DNA of 64,000 nt from Saxibacter everestensis (lineage in GTDB: Bacteria; Actinomycetota; Actinomycetes; Actinomycetales; Brevibacteriaceae): positions 620,001 through 684,000 of the forward strand of contig NZ_CP090958.1 in assembly GCF_025787225.1 (NCBI RefSeq). The letters are read 5' to 3'. Each line of letters starts with the position of its first letter. Position 1 is the first letter of the stretch. The notes under the pieces are model-generated. The model was not told where the DNA came from and made no database searches. It saw nothing but the letters and a program-made list of their open reading frames with translations. A program made the translations under genes and the position numbers. Shown in pieces: positions 1 to 7,884 of this stretch.

Positions 1-693
1 GCGGCAGGGTGGGTCGCTCAACCCGTGCCGCAGACCGCTGGGGCGTCGAGCCAGACGCCAACGGCCTCCACCGACAAGCGGTCGGCGCAGGATGTACTCG
101 GTTCGCTGCCGGTTAAGGGACGGGCGCCGAAGGCGGGTTACGACCGAGAAGAATTCGGCGCTGCCTGGAGCGATGTCGATCGGAACGGATGCGATACCCG
201 CAACGACATCCTGAAGCGGGACTTGGAGAACGAGAAGTTCAAGTCGGGCACCCACGATTGCGTCATCCTGACCGGCGTTCTCAGTGACGCGTACACGGCG
301 AAGACGATCGACTTCACCCGGGGCCAGCGCACCAGTACGGCGGTGCAGATCGATCATGTCGTGGCGTTGCTGGATGCCTGGCAGTCCGGGGCGCTGCAGC
401 TGTCCGCGGAGCGGCGGAGGGTGCTGGCGAACGATCCGCTGAATCTACAGGCGGTCGATGGCCCGACGAATGGCCAGAAGCAGGCCTCGAATGCCGCCTC
501 CTGGCTTCCGCCGAACAAGGCATACCGGTGTGTGTATGTCGCGCGCCAGATCAGCGTGAAGGCGGCCTATGGTTTGTGGGTCACCAAGCCTGAAAAATCG
601 GCGATGGAGCGAGTGCTCGACAGTTGCGCCGGGCAGAAGGCGTTCGTCACGACGGTGCCCACCCTCCCGCCGCGGACACCCAAGCATCCTTGA
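1..693 (+). CDS. HNH endonuclease family protein (DUF1524/GmrSD C-terminal type), 5' truncated by window edge
   Basis: The frame is open from base 1, so the true start lies outside the window; the first in-window start is GTG at 25. The core is an HNH nuclease of the DUF1524 type: a DHVVAL motif with an AW-SGA follow-on, then NDPLNL, then N-x-x-K and a WLPPN motif. These are the usual His, Asn and Lys positions of the beta-beta-alpha metal fold seen in GmrSD-like and secreted actinobacterial nucleases. The sequence before the core is Thr/Ser/Ala-rich and low in complexity, which fits a linker after a signal peptide or lipoprotein anchor that cannot be seen here. Secretion is therefore an inference. 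No immunity partner or restriction subunit is visible nearby. Confident on family, not on biological role. Confidence 0.8.
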   Translation, partial: AAGWVAQPVPQTAGASSQTPTASTDKRSAQDVLGSLPVKGRAPKAGYDREEFGAAWSDVDRNGCDTRNDILKRDLENEKFKSGTHDCVILTGVLSDAYTAKTIDFTRGQRTSTAVQIDHVVALLDAWQSGALQLSAERRRVLANDPLNLQAVDGPTNGQKQASNAASWLPPNKAYRCVYVARQISVKAAYGLWVTKPEKSAMERVLDSCAGQKAFVTTVPTLPPRTPKHP

Positions 694-825
694 GCGCCAG
701 GTGGTCGGAGCGCAGCAGAATCGCCCGTTGATGAGGAGCGAGTCCCTGTTGTCCTGTCCACCCTCGGCACTAGCTTGGCCACGGCGCCACGAGCGATCGG
801 ATCAAGCTCATGGTGCCGCGGCCTA

Positions 826-2931
826 CTATCGGATGTTGATTCGGCCGAGTTCTTGAGTCGATCGGGTGAGTGCGACGTAGAGCCGGTTCCGGCCGCGGGG
901 TTCGGCCGCGATGCCATCCGGATCGATCACGAGAGTGGCGTCCCATTCCAGGCCCTTGGACTGAGTCGCGGTGATCACGGGAATGCCATCCATGGCTGCG
1001 CTTAGGGCAGGGATCCGTCCAGCGGCAGCGATGATGCCTACGGTGCCACCAGGCCAGCGTTCGGTCAGTTCCTGGAACGCCCGCGTAGCCTCGACCACCA
1101 GCTCCGCTTCGTCTACGTCGCGCTCCCACGGGTCAATTCCTGACAACCGGACAGCATGCGGTGGTTCGTTGAGGCTGCCAGCCCTTTGCAGGACGGGCCC
1201 GGTCAGTGCCATGACTTCCGCGGGGGTGCGGTAGCCGATGGTCAGCTTGGCTTGAGTCCAGCGTTCGCCGAATACCGCGTTGACGGCTTGGGCCCATGTT
1301 GTGTGCTGGTGCGGAGTTTCGGCTTGGTCGATATCCCCGACTGCTGTGATCGACAGTTGCGGGCTGCGGCGGGCCACCATGTGCCATTGCATTTCAGACA
1401 GCTCCTGGGCTTCGTCAACAATGACGTGTCCGTAGATCCAGTCCCGGCGTGACGCAGCCCGCTCGGAGAGGAACTCTTCTACTGCCGGGTGAATGACGGT
1501 GTCTCCGAGCAAATCAGACATTGCGTCGAGCAGCGGGATGTCGCTAGTCGCCCATCCGGTCTTCCTGGCCGAGACTGCTTCTCGCTCGGCGTCGCTCAGT
1601 TCCGGGGCGAACTGGCGTAGGGATGCGTCGTCACCCAGGAAGCGCTGCAGTTCCTCTTCAGGGTCCAGGATGGGCCACACAGTGCGGATGGTTGAGGCAA
1701 CTTGTGGGTCCTCTGCGATCTTTTCGCGTAGCCTGTCGAGTTCCTCTTCGGAGAGCACTCCATCGGCCTCGCTGCCTTCACCGCCGCCTACCTCCGGGAA
1801 TTCCACGCGCATATGCACGACGTCTTCGAGGCCATCATCGATTCGAGCGAAGAGGTCTTCGTTGCGATCGGCGATGGCCTGGGCGAGTCGGTCGTGCATT
1901 TGGTCGGCGAACACTATGCCCGCACCGTGGTAGGTGCGCCCAGAGATCGCGGCAGCTATGAGACGACCGACGGTGGTAGACGGAATCTCATATCGTTCCC
2001 CCTGCCAGACGAAATCAACTGGCATGCTCTCGGGCGTGAGTGACGCGACGTAACGGGTCAGGGCCTGTTGCCAGAGCGCTCGGCCCTTGATTTCCGCTGT
2101 TGCGCGCGGATCTTCGGCGGTGACGGTGATCCCTGGAACGAGAGCATCGGGTATCGCTGCAACGATCGCGGTCTCACCCAGAGCTGGGAGCACTTGAGCG
2201 ATGTAGTCCAAAAAGCGGCGCGATGGCCCAAGGGTCAGGACTCCTTGGGTTGCGCGTTGTGGGTTGTCGAAGAGCAAGTACGCAGCGCGGTGGAGAGCCA
2301 CCACAGTCTTGCCCGTGCCAGGGCCGCCCTGGACTACAAGTGGCCCTCTGACGTCGGCACGGACCACCTCGTCTTGTTCCCGCTGCAGCGTCGCGGCGGC
2401 AGTGCCCATCTGGCCGGTGCGTCGCTCCCCGAGAGCAGCGAATAGCGCTCCTTCGCCGACTAACCCGCTCGCGTTTGCCACGTCTAGCGGTTCGTCGTCG
2501 ACGCCAGCGACCGTGCGGCCTTCGATGCGAATGTGCCTGCGGCGCGCCTGTCCCAGAGGTTCAACTGGTGTGGCCATGTAGAAGGGGCGAGCGGCATGTG
2601 CGCGCCAGTCGACAACCAGAGGATCGTCATCGTCGGTGGCTCCGGAGATGCCGATCCGCCCGATACGGCGAGTAATCCCGTCCAGAGAGTCAAGGCGTCC
2701 GAAGATCAGGCCGCTCTCCGCGCGCTGAAACTCGGTCCGCTGCCGGGCCAAGCCTCTGTGGCGAGCCTGCTCGACCGCATCCTGCGCCGGAGCCGACAAC
2801 TCTGTATCCAAAGACTGGAGAATTTCAGAGCGACGCTCATGCGCGGTGTCGAGATATACCTGCTCTTCAGCAATGGCATCGTCGCGTGCGGCAGCGTGGT
2901 TGTCCTGCGTCGCAGTGGCCTCGTTGAGCAC
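826..2931 (-). CDS. helR: HelD/HelR-like RNA polymerase recycling ATPase (UvrD/Rep superfamily)
   Basis: A 701-residue superfamily 1 helicase-like ATPase. It opens with an N-terminal helical segment (EEQVYLDTAHERR...), followed by a small beta domain ending in VDWRAHAARPFY, a signature of HelD-type proteins. Then come Walker A (GGPGTGKT), Walker B (VDEAQE) and the C-terminal motifs SKGLEWD and VALTRS. HelD/HelR proteins dislodge stalled RNA polymerase from DNA and, in actinobacteria, can displace rifamycins; that is family knowledge. The start is GTG at 2931, preceded by AAGGAG at five bases. It is divergent from the HxlR gene. I looked for the rifamycin-associated inverted repeat known upstream of some helR genes and did not see it, so a rifamycin role is uncertain. 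The symbol is given on architecture only. Confidence 0.8.
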   Translation of the reverse strand: MLNEATATQDNHAAARDDAIAEEQVYLDTAHERRSEILQSLDTELSAPAQDAVEQARHRGLARQRTEFQRAESGLIFGRLDSLDGITRRIGRIGISGATDDDDPLVVDWRAHAARPFYMATPVEPLGQARRRHIRIEGRTVAGVDDEPLDVANASGLVGEGALFAALGERRTGQMGTAAATLQREQDEVVRADVRGPLVVQGGPGTGKTVVALHRAAYLLFDNPQRATQGVLTLGPSRRFLDYIAQVLPALGETAIVAAIPDALVPGITVTAEDPRATAEIKGRALWQQALTRYVASLTPESMPVDFVWQGERYEIPSTTVGRLIAAAISGRTYHGAGIVFADQMHDRLAQAIADRNEDLFARIDDGLEDVVHMRVEFPEVGGGEGSEADGVLSEEELDRLREKIAEDPQVASTIRTVWPILDPEEELQRFLGDDASLRQFAPELSDAEREAVSARKTGWATSDIPLLDAMSDLLGDTVIHPAVEEFLSERAASRRDWIYGHVIVDEAQELSEMQWHMVARRSPQLSITAVGDIDQAETPHQHTTWAQAVNAVFGERWTQAKLTIGYRTPAEVMALTGPVLQRAGSLNEPPHAVRLSGIDPWERDVDEAELVVEATRAFQELTERWPGGTVGIIAAAGRIPALSAAMDGIPVITATQSKGLEWDATLVIDPDGIAAEPRGRNRLYVALTRSTQELGRINIR

Positions 2932-3014
2932 CGGGTCTCCTTCAATGACTGAACTCGTGGGTCAGGCACCCGATCGTGGAACCGACTGAAATCAGAGCCA
3001 CCATCTGGGCAATT

Positions 3015-3052
3015 CACTAGTAAACCACTAGTACTTGCTGAATCAAAGTACT
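3015..3052. promoter_or_regulatory. Overlapping direct and inverted repeats between helR-like and hxlR-like genes
   Basis: CACTAGTA occurs at 3015-3022 and again at 3026-3033, exactly 11 bp apart (one helical turn). The second copy runs into an inverted repeat, AGTACTT (3030-3036) and AAGTACT (3046-3052), with a 9-bp spacer. This is the most ordered sequence in the divergent intergenic region and a good candidate operator for the adjacent HxlR-family regulator, possibly acting on both genes. Binding is inferred. Confidence 0.55.
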
Positions 3053-3097
3053 CGGATTTCACTTGCAGATTGGTCGAAAAAATGCCCTACTGTACGC

Positions 3098-3442
3098 ATG
3101 GGAAATCTGACGCATTCGGCGAGTTCCACGCGCGAGTCTGGTCTCATAGCCGCGTTCGATGTCCTCGGCAAGAAGTGGAATGGCATCATCCTTGCTGCCC
3201 TTAGCCAGGGGCCGATTAAGTTCTCGGACCTGCGTCGCTCCGTGGGATCGATCACGGACTCCGTCTTGTCTGATCGCCTCGTAGACCTCATCGCCGCAGG
3301 TCTCGTCGAACGGACCGAAACCGGCGTCCGCCCGAGCCACATCACTTATGCGCTATCGCAACAGGGACAAGCAATCCAACCTATTCTTGACCGTCTCGCG
3401 ACCTGGGCGGCCACCAACCTTCAGGCTCCAGGCCATGGCTAG
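3098..3442 (+). CDS. HxlR-family winged-helix transcriptional regulator
   Basis: About 114 residues with the HxlR fold: FDVLGKKWNGIIL (the usual L-x-G-K-W-x-x-x-I-L motif), then the recognition helix region KFSDLRRSVGSITDSVLSDRL, then the wing LVERTETGVRP-HITY. The frame extends upstream to TTG 3035, but the conserved domain needs only the ATG at 3098. That start also leaves the repeat block at 3015-3052 outside the coding region. No cysteine is present, so the thiol-switch sensing of HypR/QorR-type members is unlikely and a small ligand is more probable. Such regulators commonly repress a neighbouring gene; the candidates are the divergent HelD/HelR gene or the TfoX-N gene 58 bp downstream. 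The effector is unknown. Confidence 0.85.
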   Translation: MGNLTHSASSTRESGLIAAFDVLGKKWNGIILAALSQGPIKFSDLRRSVGSITDSVLSDRLVDLIAAGLVERTETGVRPSHITYALSQQGQAIQPILDRLATWAATNLQAPGHG

Positions 3443-3447
3443 CCATT

Positions 3448-3469
3448 TGCCAACTGGAGAGAGTTGGCA
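3448..3469 (+). terminator. Hairpin after hxlR-like gene
   Basis: Perfect 8-bp inverted repeat TGCCAACT - GGAGAG - AGTTGGCA beginning six bases after the stop codon. There is no U-tract, as is common for high-GC actinobacterial terminators. It could instead act as an operator ahead of the TfoX-N gene. Confidence 0.5.
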
Positions 3470-3500
3470 GTGATGAGTTTCCCAGCGGAGGAGGCGTGAA

Positions 3501-3848
3501 GTGACGGGATCACCCGAAGCGCGCGTTGCCGGCAACGCCCTGCTGCACGCCCTCGCCGCCACGTTTCCGGCCGAGCTCGGAGTGAGCAGCGGCCGAATGT
3601 TCAATGGGCAGGGCCTCAAGGCCGACGACAAGTTTTTCGCTTTCGTGAGCAATACCGGCCGACTGGTGGTGAAACTTTCAGAGCGAGACGTGCAAAGGCT
3701 CATCGAGGCCGGTGACGCAGCCCCGGTCACGATGGGCAAGCGAACGATGCGGGAGTGGGTGAGTCTTCCTCAACCGCAGGATGGCGACCCTGCCGGTTGG
3801 CGGGAAGCCCTCGAGGCGGCACACCGGTTCGTCGTCAGCCGCGAGTAG
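3501..3848 (+). CDS. TfoX N-terminal domain protein
   Basis: A 115-residue protein matching the TfoX/Sxy N-terminal domain. Visible motifs are G-R-M-F-N-G-Q-G-L-K, FFAFV, GRLVVKL and MGKRTMREWV, followed by an amphipathic helix ending in RFVVSRE. The start is GTG 3501, preceded by a GGAGGAGG run. In gamma-proteobacteria this domain occurs in competence regulators. Standalone actinobacterial members have no established function and are often annotated simply as TfoX/Sxy family. No competence genes are nearby, so I do not infer a role in DNA uptake. It probably has its own transcript after the hairpin at 3448-3469. Confidence 0.75.
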   Translation: MTGSPEARVAGNALLHALAATFPAELGVSSGRMFNGQGLKADDKFFAFVSNTGRLVVKLSERDVQRLIEAGDAAPVTMGKRTMREWVSLPQPQDGDPAGWREALEAAHRFVVSRE

Positions 3849-3925
3849 CAGCCGGAGGCCGCAGAGTGCCTGGCCCCGTCGGTAGCCATTGCCAGTCCCA
3901 GGTGCAACCGAGAGACTGAGGTCAG

Positions 3926-4345
3926 GTGGCTAGCCCGCCGCTGCACACAACCCGACATAAGGAGAAGACTATTTCCGTCACGTTCAATCACACCATCATC
4001 GCCGCGAAGGACAGAGACAAATCGGCGAAGTTCTTCCGGGATCTGCTTGAGGTGCCAGCGGCACCTTCGTGGGGCATTTTCAGCAATATCCAGCTCGATC
4101 AGGGCGTTTTGCTGCAGTTCGCGGAACCACCCGTGGAGATCCAGATGCAGCACTACGCCTTCCTCCTCGACGATGAGCTGTTTGATCGGGCCTACGCGCG
4201 GCTCACGGAGTGGGGCATCGAGCATTGGGCCGATCCGCAGATGAAGCACTCCAATCAGATCAACAACGAGCACGGTGGCCGCGGTGTCTACTTCAAGGAC
4301 CCGGCCGGTCATGCGATTGAGCTCATCACCCGGCCGTATCTATAG
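3926..4345 (+). CDS. VOC (glyoxalase/bleomycin resistance) family protein
   Basis: A single vicinal-oxygen-chelate domain: VTFNHTIIAAKDRDKSAKFFRDLLE at the start, then QMQHYAFLLDD, and HGGRGVYFKDPAGHAIELITRPY at the end. The last segment carries the family's terminal metal-ligand region. VOC proteins act as metal-dependent isomerases, dioxygenases or drug-binding proteins; the substrate cannot be read here. The start is unclear. GTG 3926 gives 15 extra residues (MASPPLHT...) with no good ribosome-binding site. AAGGAG at 3959-3964 sits six bases before ATT 3971, exactly where family members normally begin, so a rare AUU start is possible. A tandem duplication begins at the stop codon. Confidence 0.8.
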   Translation: MASPPLHTTRHKEKTISVTFNHTIIAAKDRDKSAKFFRDLLEVPAAPSWGIFSNIQLDQGVLLQFAEPPVEIQMQHYAFLLDDELFDRAYARLTEWGIEHWADPQMKHSNQINNEHGGRGVYFKDPAGHAIELITRPYL

Positions 4346-4375
4346 CCAGCCGAACGGGATAGCCAGCCGAGCGGC
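4342..4375 (+). repeat. Two tandem 17-bp units starting at the VOC stop codon
   Basis: ATAGCCAGCCGAACGGG (4342-4358) is followed directly by ATAGCCAGCCGAGCGGC (4359-4375). The first copy contains the TAG stop of the VOC gene (4343-4345). The second reaches almost to the convergent LysE stop. This is one of several stop-anchored tandem repeats in the window. Confidence 0.8.
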
Positions 4376-4378
4376 TGT

Positions 4379-4990
4379 TCAGCGGTCCTGGATGGCGAGT
4401 CGTCCGGCGAGTAGTGCGTATGAGCCGGCGAAACCGCGACGCATCCACGTCACGACGCCGGGCCGCGAAATCACTTGGTTCCTTACTGCCGCGGCGAAGA
4501 TGCCGTAGACCACGAATACCACGAAGGTGAGCAGCATGAAGATGCTACTGAGTTCGAGCATCCGCCACACGGCATCCGGCGCTCCGGGCGTCACGAACTG
4601 AGGCAGGAATGCGAAGAAGAAGATCGTGAGTTTCGGGTTGAGCAGATTAATCAGCACACCGGAGCCGATGACTTTCAGCGCGGTCTTTGGCGCTACCTGT
4701 TCGTCGACGGCGAATGAACTCTTGTCCCGAAGCGTCCGCCACGCCATGTAGAGCAGGTAGGCAACTCCCGCATACTTCACTGTCTGAAAGGCGACCGCGC
4801 TGGTGTGCATCAGCGCCGCGAGGCCTGTGATCGCGGCGATCATGTGCGGCAGGGTGCCCAGCGTGCAGCCGAAGGCGGCGACGATGCCCGCCCGGGTTCC
4901 GCGCGAGATCGCTGCGGCTAGGGTGTACAGCACGCCGGTGCCTGGTGTCGCCACGATCACGAGCGTGGTCAGGAAGAACTCAATGCTCAC
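4379..4990 (-). CDS. LysE/RhtB-family amino-acid exporter
   Basis: About 203 residues, mostly hydrophobic, with five or six membrane segments. The N-terminus carries the LysE-family motif FFLTTLVIVATPGTGVLYTLAAAISRGTRAG; a central LLYMAWRTLRD and a later INLLNPKLTIFFFAFLPQFV (N-P-K) are also family signatures. Members export amino acids or derivatives such as threonine and homoserine lactone. The substrate is unassigned. I placed the start at GTG 4990, preceded by GGAGA, rather than the upstream ATG of the open frame, because the conserved N-terminus begins there. It is convergent with the VOC gene. Confidence 0.85.
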   Translation of the reverse strand: MSIEFFLTTLVIVATPGTGVLYTLAAAISRGTRAGIVAAFGCTLGTLPHMIAAITGLAALMHTSAVAFQTVKYAGVAYLLYMAWRTLRDKSSFAVDEQVAPKTALKVIGSGVLINLLNPKLTIFFFAFLPQFVTPGAPDAVWRMLELSSIFMLLTFVVFVVYGIFAAAVRNQVISRPGVVTWMRRGFAGSYALLAGRLAIQDR

Positions 4991-5101
4991 GTCTGTCTCC
5001 TCGTTGGCCATGGCGGGCACGTACTTGCTCACCGCCCAGTACCATCAACTGGTTTCCGGGTTGAGCGGCCTCGAATCGGCTCTTCGGCTACTGCCGCAAT
5101 A

Positions 5102-5713
5102 CTAGCGAGCGTCGGGGCATGGCCACGGCATTACTTCCAGTTCGGGCCACTGCTGTTTCCACCGAGCAGTCTTTGCCTGGTAAACGGCATGTGGGGCCAG
5201 GACTGGATTGGGTCGAATGACGAGATTGAAAACGTCTGACAGGCCGTGTGGCGCATAAATCCGCCAAGGTTGGCCTTCAACGCCTCTGATTCCCAGGCAA
5301 CAGGTTGTGGAGGCGAAGTTGTCGATCGCGGCCTCTGTCGATTCTAAGGGCGCGAGCGGGACTCCAAATTTTTCCTCGTACCACAGGTGAACCCTCGCCT
5401 CATTCCGGATCTCGACCTCGGCGTCCATACCCTCGAAGACTTTCGTCGCGGCCTCTATCGCCAGGTTCTCAGCATCCCAGGAGAGATCCCGGTCGTCGAA
5501 GTAGAACACGTCGTAGTCGATGATTCCCGCGGATGGCTCCCTGCCGGTTTGCACGTTCCACACTGTCTGAAACAGGCACCCCGCGGTGAGGTACCAATTC
5601 GGTAGTCGCATCGATTCGACTCGACTCAACACCTCGATCAACGTTTCGTTCTGGGACAGTACACGCCGGAACTCAACGAGCTGTTCCGACAGCGGCAGAC
5701 GAGCGATCATCAC
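5102..5713 (-). CDS. Nucleotidyltransferase-like family protein (DUF925 type)
   Basis: A 203-residue protein with the features of the DUF925 nucleotidyltransferase-like family: NWYLTAGCLFQTVWN, an acidic pair within IDYDVFYFDDRD, EVEIRNEARVHLWYEEKFG, and a C-terminal WPELEVMPWP. The acidic motif is compatible with a polymerase-beta-like fold binding a metal-nucleotide. The family has no firmly established substrate. The start at 5713 is the first of two adjacent ATG codons. There is no operon partner; the neighbour at 4990 is on the same strand but more than 100 bp away. Confidence 0.75.
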   Translation of the reverse strand: MMIARLPLSEQLVEFRRVLSQNETLIEVLSRVESMRLPNWYLTAGCLFQTVWNVQTGREPSAGIIDYDVFYFDDRDLSWDAENLAIEAATKVFEGMDAEVEIRNEARVHLWYEEKFGVPLAPLESTEAAIDNFASTTCCLGIRGVEGQPWRIYAPHGLSDVFNLVIRPNPVLAPHAVYQAKTARWKQQWPELEVMPWPCPDAR

Positions 5714-5822
5714 TCCGTCCTATCATGCATCTTTGCCAGAGACGGTGCCGGCAGGTCAGCTGTTAATCTTGGCGGAAGCAGTCGGATCGAGCGGGTCCGC
5801 CGTGAAGGACGGTAGCGAAGAC

Positions 5823-6503
5823 ATGACGACTCGTGCCACACCGAAGACGGCGCCCAGCCGGGTGGCCCAGTTCATCCTCTACGGCAGCCTGCCAATCGCA
5901 GCTGTCATCGTCGTCCTCTGGATCTGGCTCTTGGGCATGGCCAGTGACCGCTTCCTCGTTCTGCTCCTTGTTACTTCCTTCGTTTTCGGAGGTGGCATGA
6001 CGGCGGTGATTTCCCTGGTGACCTTCAGCTGGTTCAAGGAACGCAATGATGCCCGTGCAGCCGCACTCAGCGCCACTTTTCCGCGGTCGTACCTGCTACA
6101 CATCGTCGTCACGCCGTCTTTGCATAAACAGCTACGCACGGCAGCGTCAGTCTTGGGGCTGCCAGCAAGTAAGGTCAGGCGGAATTCGTACGCGACGTTG
6201 GTCAGTGATCCGCAGGCTGTACGTCTGTTCGGCGGCGGACGTAAGCCGAAGCAGGGCATCGCGTTGCCCACTGACAGATTGGTCCAGGTATTTCCTGGAC
6301 CGTATACAAATGGGGTCCGCACCCTGACGGCGCTGAATCTCGGTTTCGCCGCCGAGGGAGGCGTGGTCACGCTCACCATGGTGCCGATTGACGGAAGCGG
6401 CGTGTTCGTCCGTTCCGTGAAGCACGCCGATGTCCTCGAGGAGTTTCCGCGAATGCAGGCCGCGACGCACCCCCAGCAGTCATCGGGCGCGGCACTGTCG
6501 TGA
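5823..6503 (+). CDS. Membrane protein of unknown function
   Basis: About 226 residues. Two hydrophobic segments lie near the N-terminus (FILYGSLPIAAVIVVLWIWLLG and FLVLLLVTSFVFGGGMTAVISLVTF). They are followed by a soluble domain of about 150 residues that includes YLLHIVVTPSLHKQL and VLGLPASKVRRNSY and ends in an acidic stretch. I do not recognise the family. The layout suggests a two-TM anchored cytoplasmic domain. The start is chosen at ATG 5823, since the hydrophobic segment starts soon after; GTG 5802 is also possible, and the open frame runs further upstream without family support. The gene stands alone, followed by a hairpin. Confidence 0.6.
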   Translation: MTTRATPKTAPSRVAQFILYGSLPIAAVIVVLWIWLLGMASDRFLVLLLVTSFVFGGGMTAVISLVTFSWFKERNDARAAALSATFPRSYLLHIVVTPSLHKQLRTAASVLGLPASKVRRNSYATLVSDPQAVRLFGGGRKPKQGIALPTDRLVQVFPGPYTNGVRTLTALNLGFAAEGGVVTLTMVPIDGSGVFVRSVKHADVLEEFPRMQAATHPQQSSGAALS

Positions 6504-6536
6504 TCTCCTGATCGGATCAGTGGAGTAGCAGGAGAT
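6503..6536 (+). terminator. Nested inverted repeats after the membrane protein gene
   Basis: ATCTCCTG (6503-6510) pairs with CAGGAGAT (6529-6536). Inside and overlapping the left arm is a second perfect dyad, CTGATC-G-GATCAG (6508-6520). The two structures are mutually exclusive. It begins in the stop codon and probably ends the transcript. Confidence 0.45.
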
Positions 6537-6670
6537 ACCGGGGCTGGATTCCGCCCGGATAGACGCCCACGCTACGGTGACGGAGTGCCCGTGCTCTGGC
6601 CGTCGCCATCATCTTAGGGATCTGCGCTCTCCGCTGCCCATGGCAGACCGGGGCAATATCTTCGGAGGTT

Positions 6671-7876
6671 ATGTTGACGAGTAGTGGGCGAACGCCGATC
6701 TGGCGTCTGCATGGAATCCTGCCGCTGCTCGTGGTGACCTCTGTCGGGTTTTCCGGGTACGCAGTTCTATTGACGGTGGCACCGCTCTGGGCAGTGGCCG
6801 GGGGATCAGGTAGCGCTGGCGCCGGGCTGGTCAATGGCGTGCTCATGCTGTTCACCGTGCTTGCGCAGGCGTTCGTTCCGGTGGCGCTGCGACGATTCGG
6901 CTGGGGCCCGACCCTAATATCCGGGCTCGTCCTGTTGGGGCTGCCCTCGCCGCTGCATCTGCTCTCCAATGACCTCGGGGTGCTGCTGGGGCTCTCGGCT
7001 GTGCGGGGCCTCGGCTTCGGCGTTCTCACTGTTGCTGGCAGCGCGGCCGTGGCGGAACTCGTTGAACCTAAGCGACGCGGCGAAGCAATCGGCGCCTATG
7101 GGCTGGCCATCGCTGCGCCCCAGCTCGTGCTGCTGCCCTTCTCACCGTGGATAGCCGAGCACCTGGGGTACGGGCTCGCCTTCGCGCTCGGGGCCTGCCC
7201 ACTGCTCGGGGTGGTTTCGGCCGCGATACTCGCCCGGCGGCTGCGCGACCGTGTACCGGAGCAGCATTCCGCGGCCGAGGAAGCGCCCTATGGTGGACGG
7301 CGGGCAGTGCTGGTCGGCTTGTTGCGTCCGGTAATCCTGCTGCTCGGAGTGACAGTGGCCGGCGGTGCCCTGATGACCTTCACCCCGCAGATGAGTGCCG
7401 ATCCGACGGCAACGGTGCTCGGCTTGTTCCTGCTCACCGCGACGACGGCGCTGTCCCGGTGGCGGTTCGGCACCCTCGCCGATCGCTATGGGACAAGGGT
7501 GTTCCTCTGGCCGTTGGTGATCCTTACAGTGATCGGACTCGCCGTCGTCAGCTGGGCCGTCAGGGACTCCTCATCGACCCAGGTCGTCCCGTTGCTGATC
7601 GGCCTTGCGGCAGTCGGGGTGAGCTACGGCGGGTTGCAGAACCTGACGCTCGTGCAGGCGTTCCACTCGGTGCGCCGGCGGGACTACGGGCTGGCCAGCG
7701 CCGCGTGGAACACGGGCTTCGATGCCGGCACCGGTCTGGGGGCGGTCGTGGTCGGCGCGCTCGCGGCAGGGTTTTCGTTCCCTGTCGCTTTGCTCGTGTC
7801 CGCAGGGTTCTCGCTGCTGACGCTCCCGTTGGCGCTGCTTCCGCCGCGGCGGCGTCCTGGTGCACAGCCGGCCTGA
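6671..7876 (+). CDS. MFS transporter
   Basis: A 401-residue, 12-TM major facilitator protein. Visible features are the hydrophobic opening LPLLVVTSVGFSGYAVLLTVAPLWAV, the loop RRFGWGPTLISGLVLLGL in the 2-3 position, VEPKRRGEAIGAYGLAIAAPQLVLLP in TM5, a central loop (ARRLRDRVPEQHSAAEEAPYGGRRA) and a second half with LADRYGTRV. This is the general drug/metabolite efflux layout; no substrate can be assigned. ATG 6671 lies only two bases from a GGAGG; TTG 6674 would have the better spacing, changing one residue. It is convergent with the next gene, whose stop is 8 bp away, so the two share a terminator region. Confidence 0.85.
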   Translation: MLTSSGRTPIWRLHGILPLLVVTSVGFSGYAVLLTVAPLWAVAGGSGSAGAGLVNGVLMLFTVLAQAFVPVALRRFGWGPTLISGLVLLGLPSPLHLLSNDLGVLLGLSAVRGLGFGVLTVAGSAAVAELVEPKRRGEAIGAYGLAIAAPQLVLLPFSPWIAEHLGYGLAFALGACPLLGVVSAAILARRLRDRVPEQHSAAEEAPYGGRRAVLVGLLRPVILLLGVTVAGGALMTFTPQMSADPTATVLGLFLLTATTALSRWRFGTLADRYGTRVFLWPLVILTVIGLAVVSWAVRDSSSTQVVPLLIGLAAVGVSYGGLQNLTLVQAFHSVRRRDYGLASAAWNTGFDAGTGLGAVVVGALAAGFSFPVALLVSAGFSLLTLPLALLPPRRRPGAQPA

Positions 7877-7884
7877 GGCACTGG

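Noticed and set aside
1-693. Restriction or anti-phage system built on the HNH protein
   Set aside because: Only the nuclease domain is visible and the neighbour is a HelD/HelR-type ATPase, not a restriction partner; the upstream gene is outside the window.
2932-3097. Rifamycin-associated element upstream of the HelD/HelR gene
   Set aside because: I looked for the known inverted repeat and found only unrelated ACTAGT and AGTACTT repeats.
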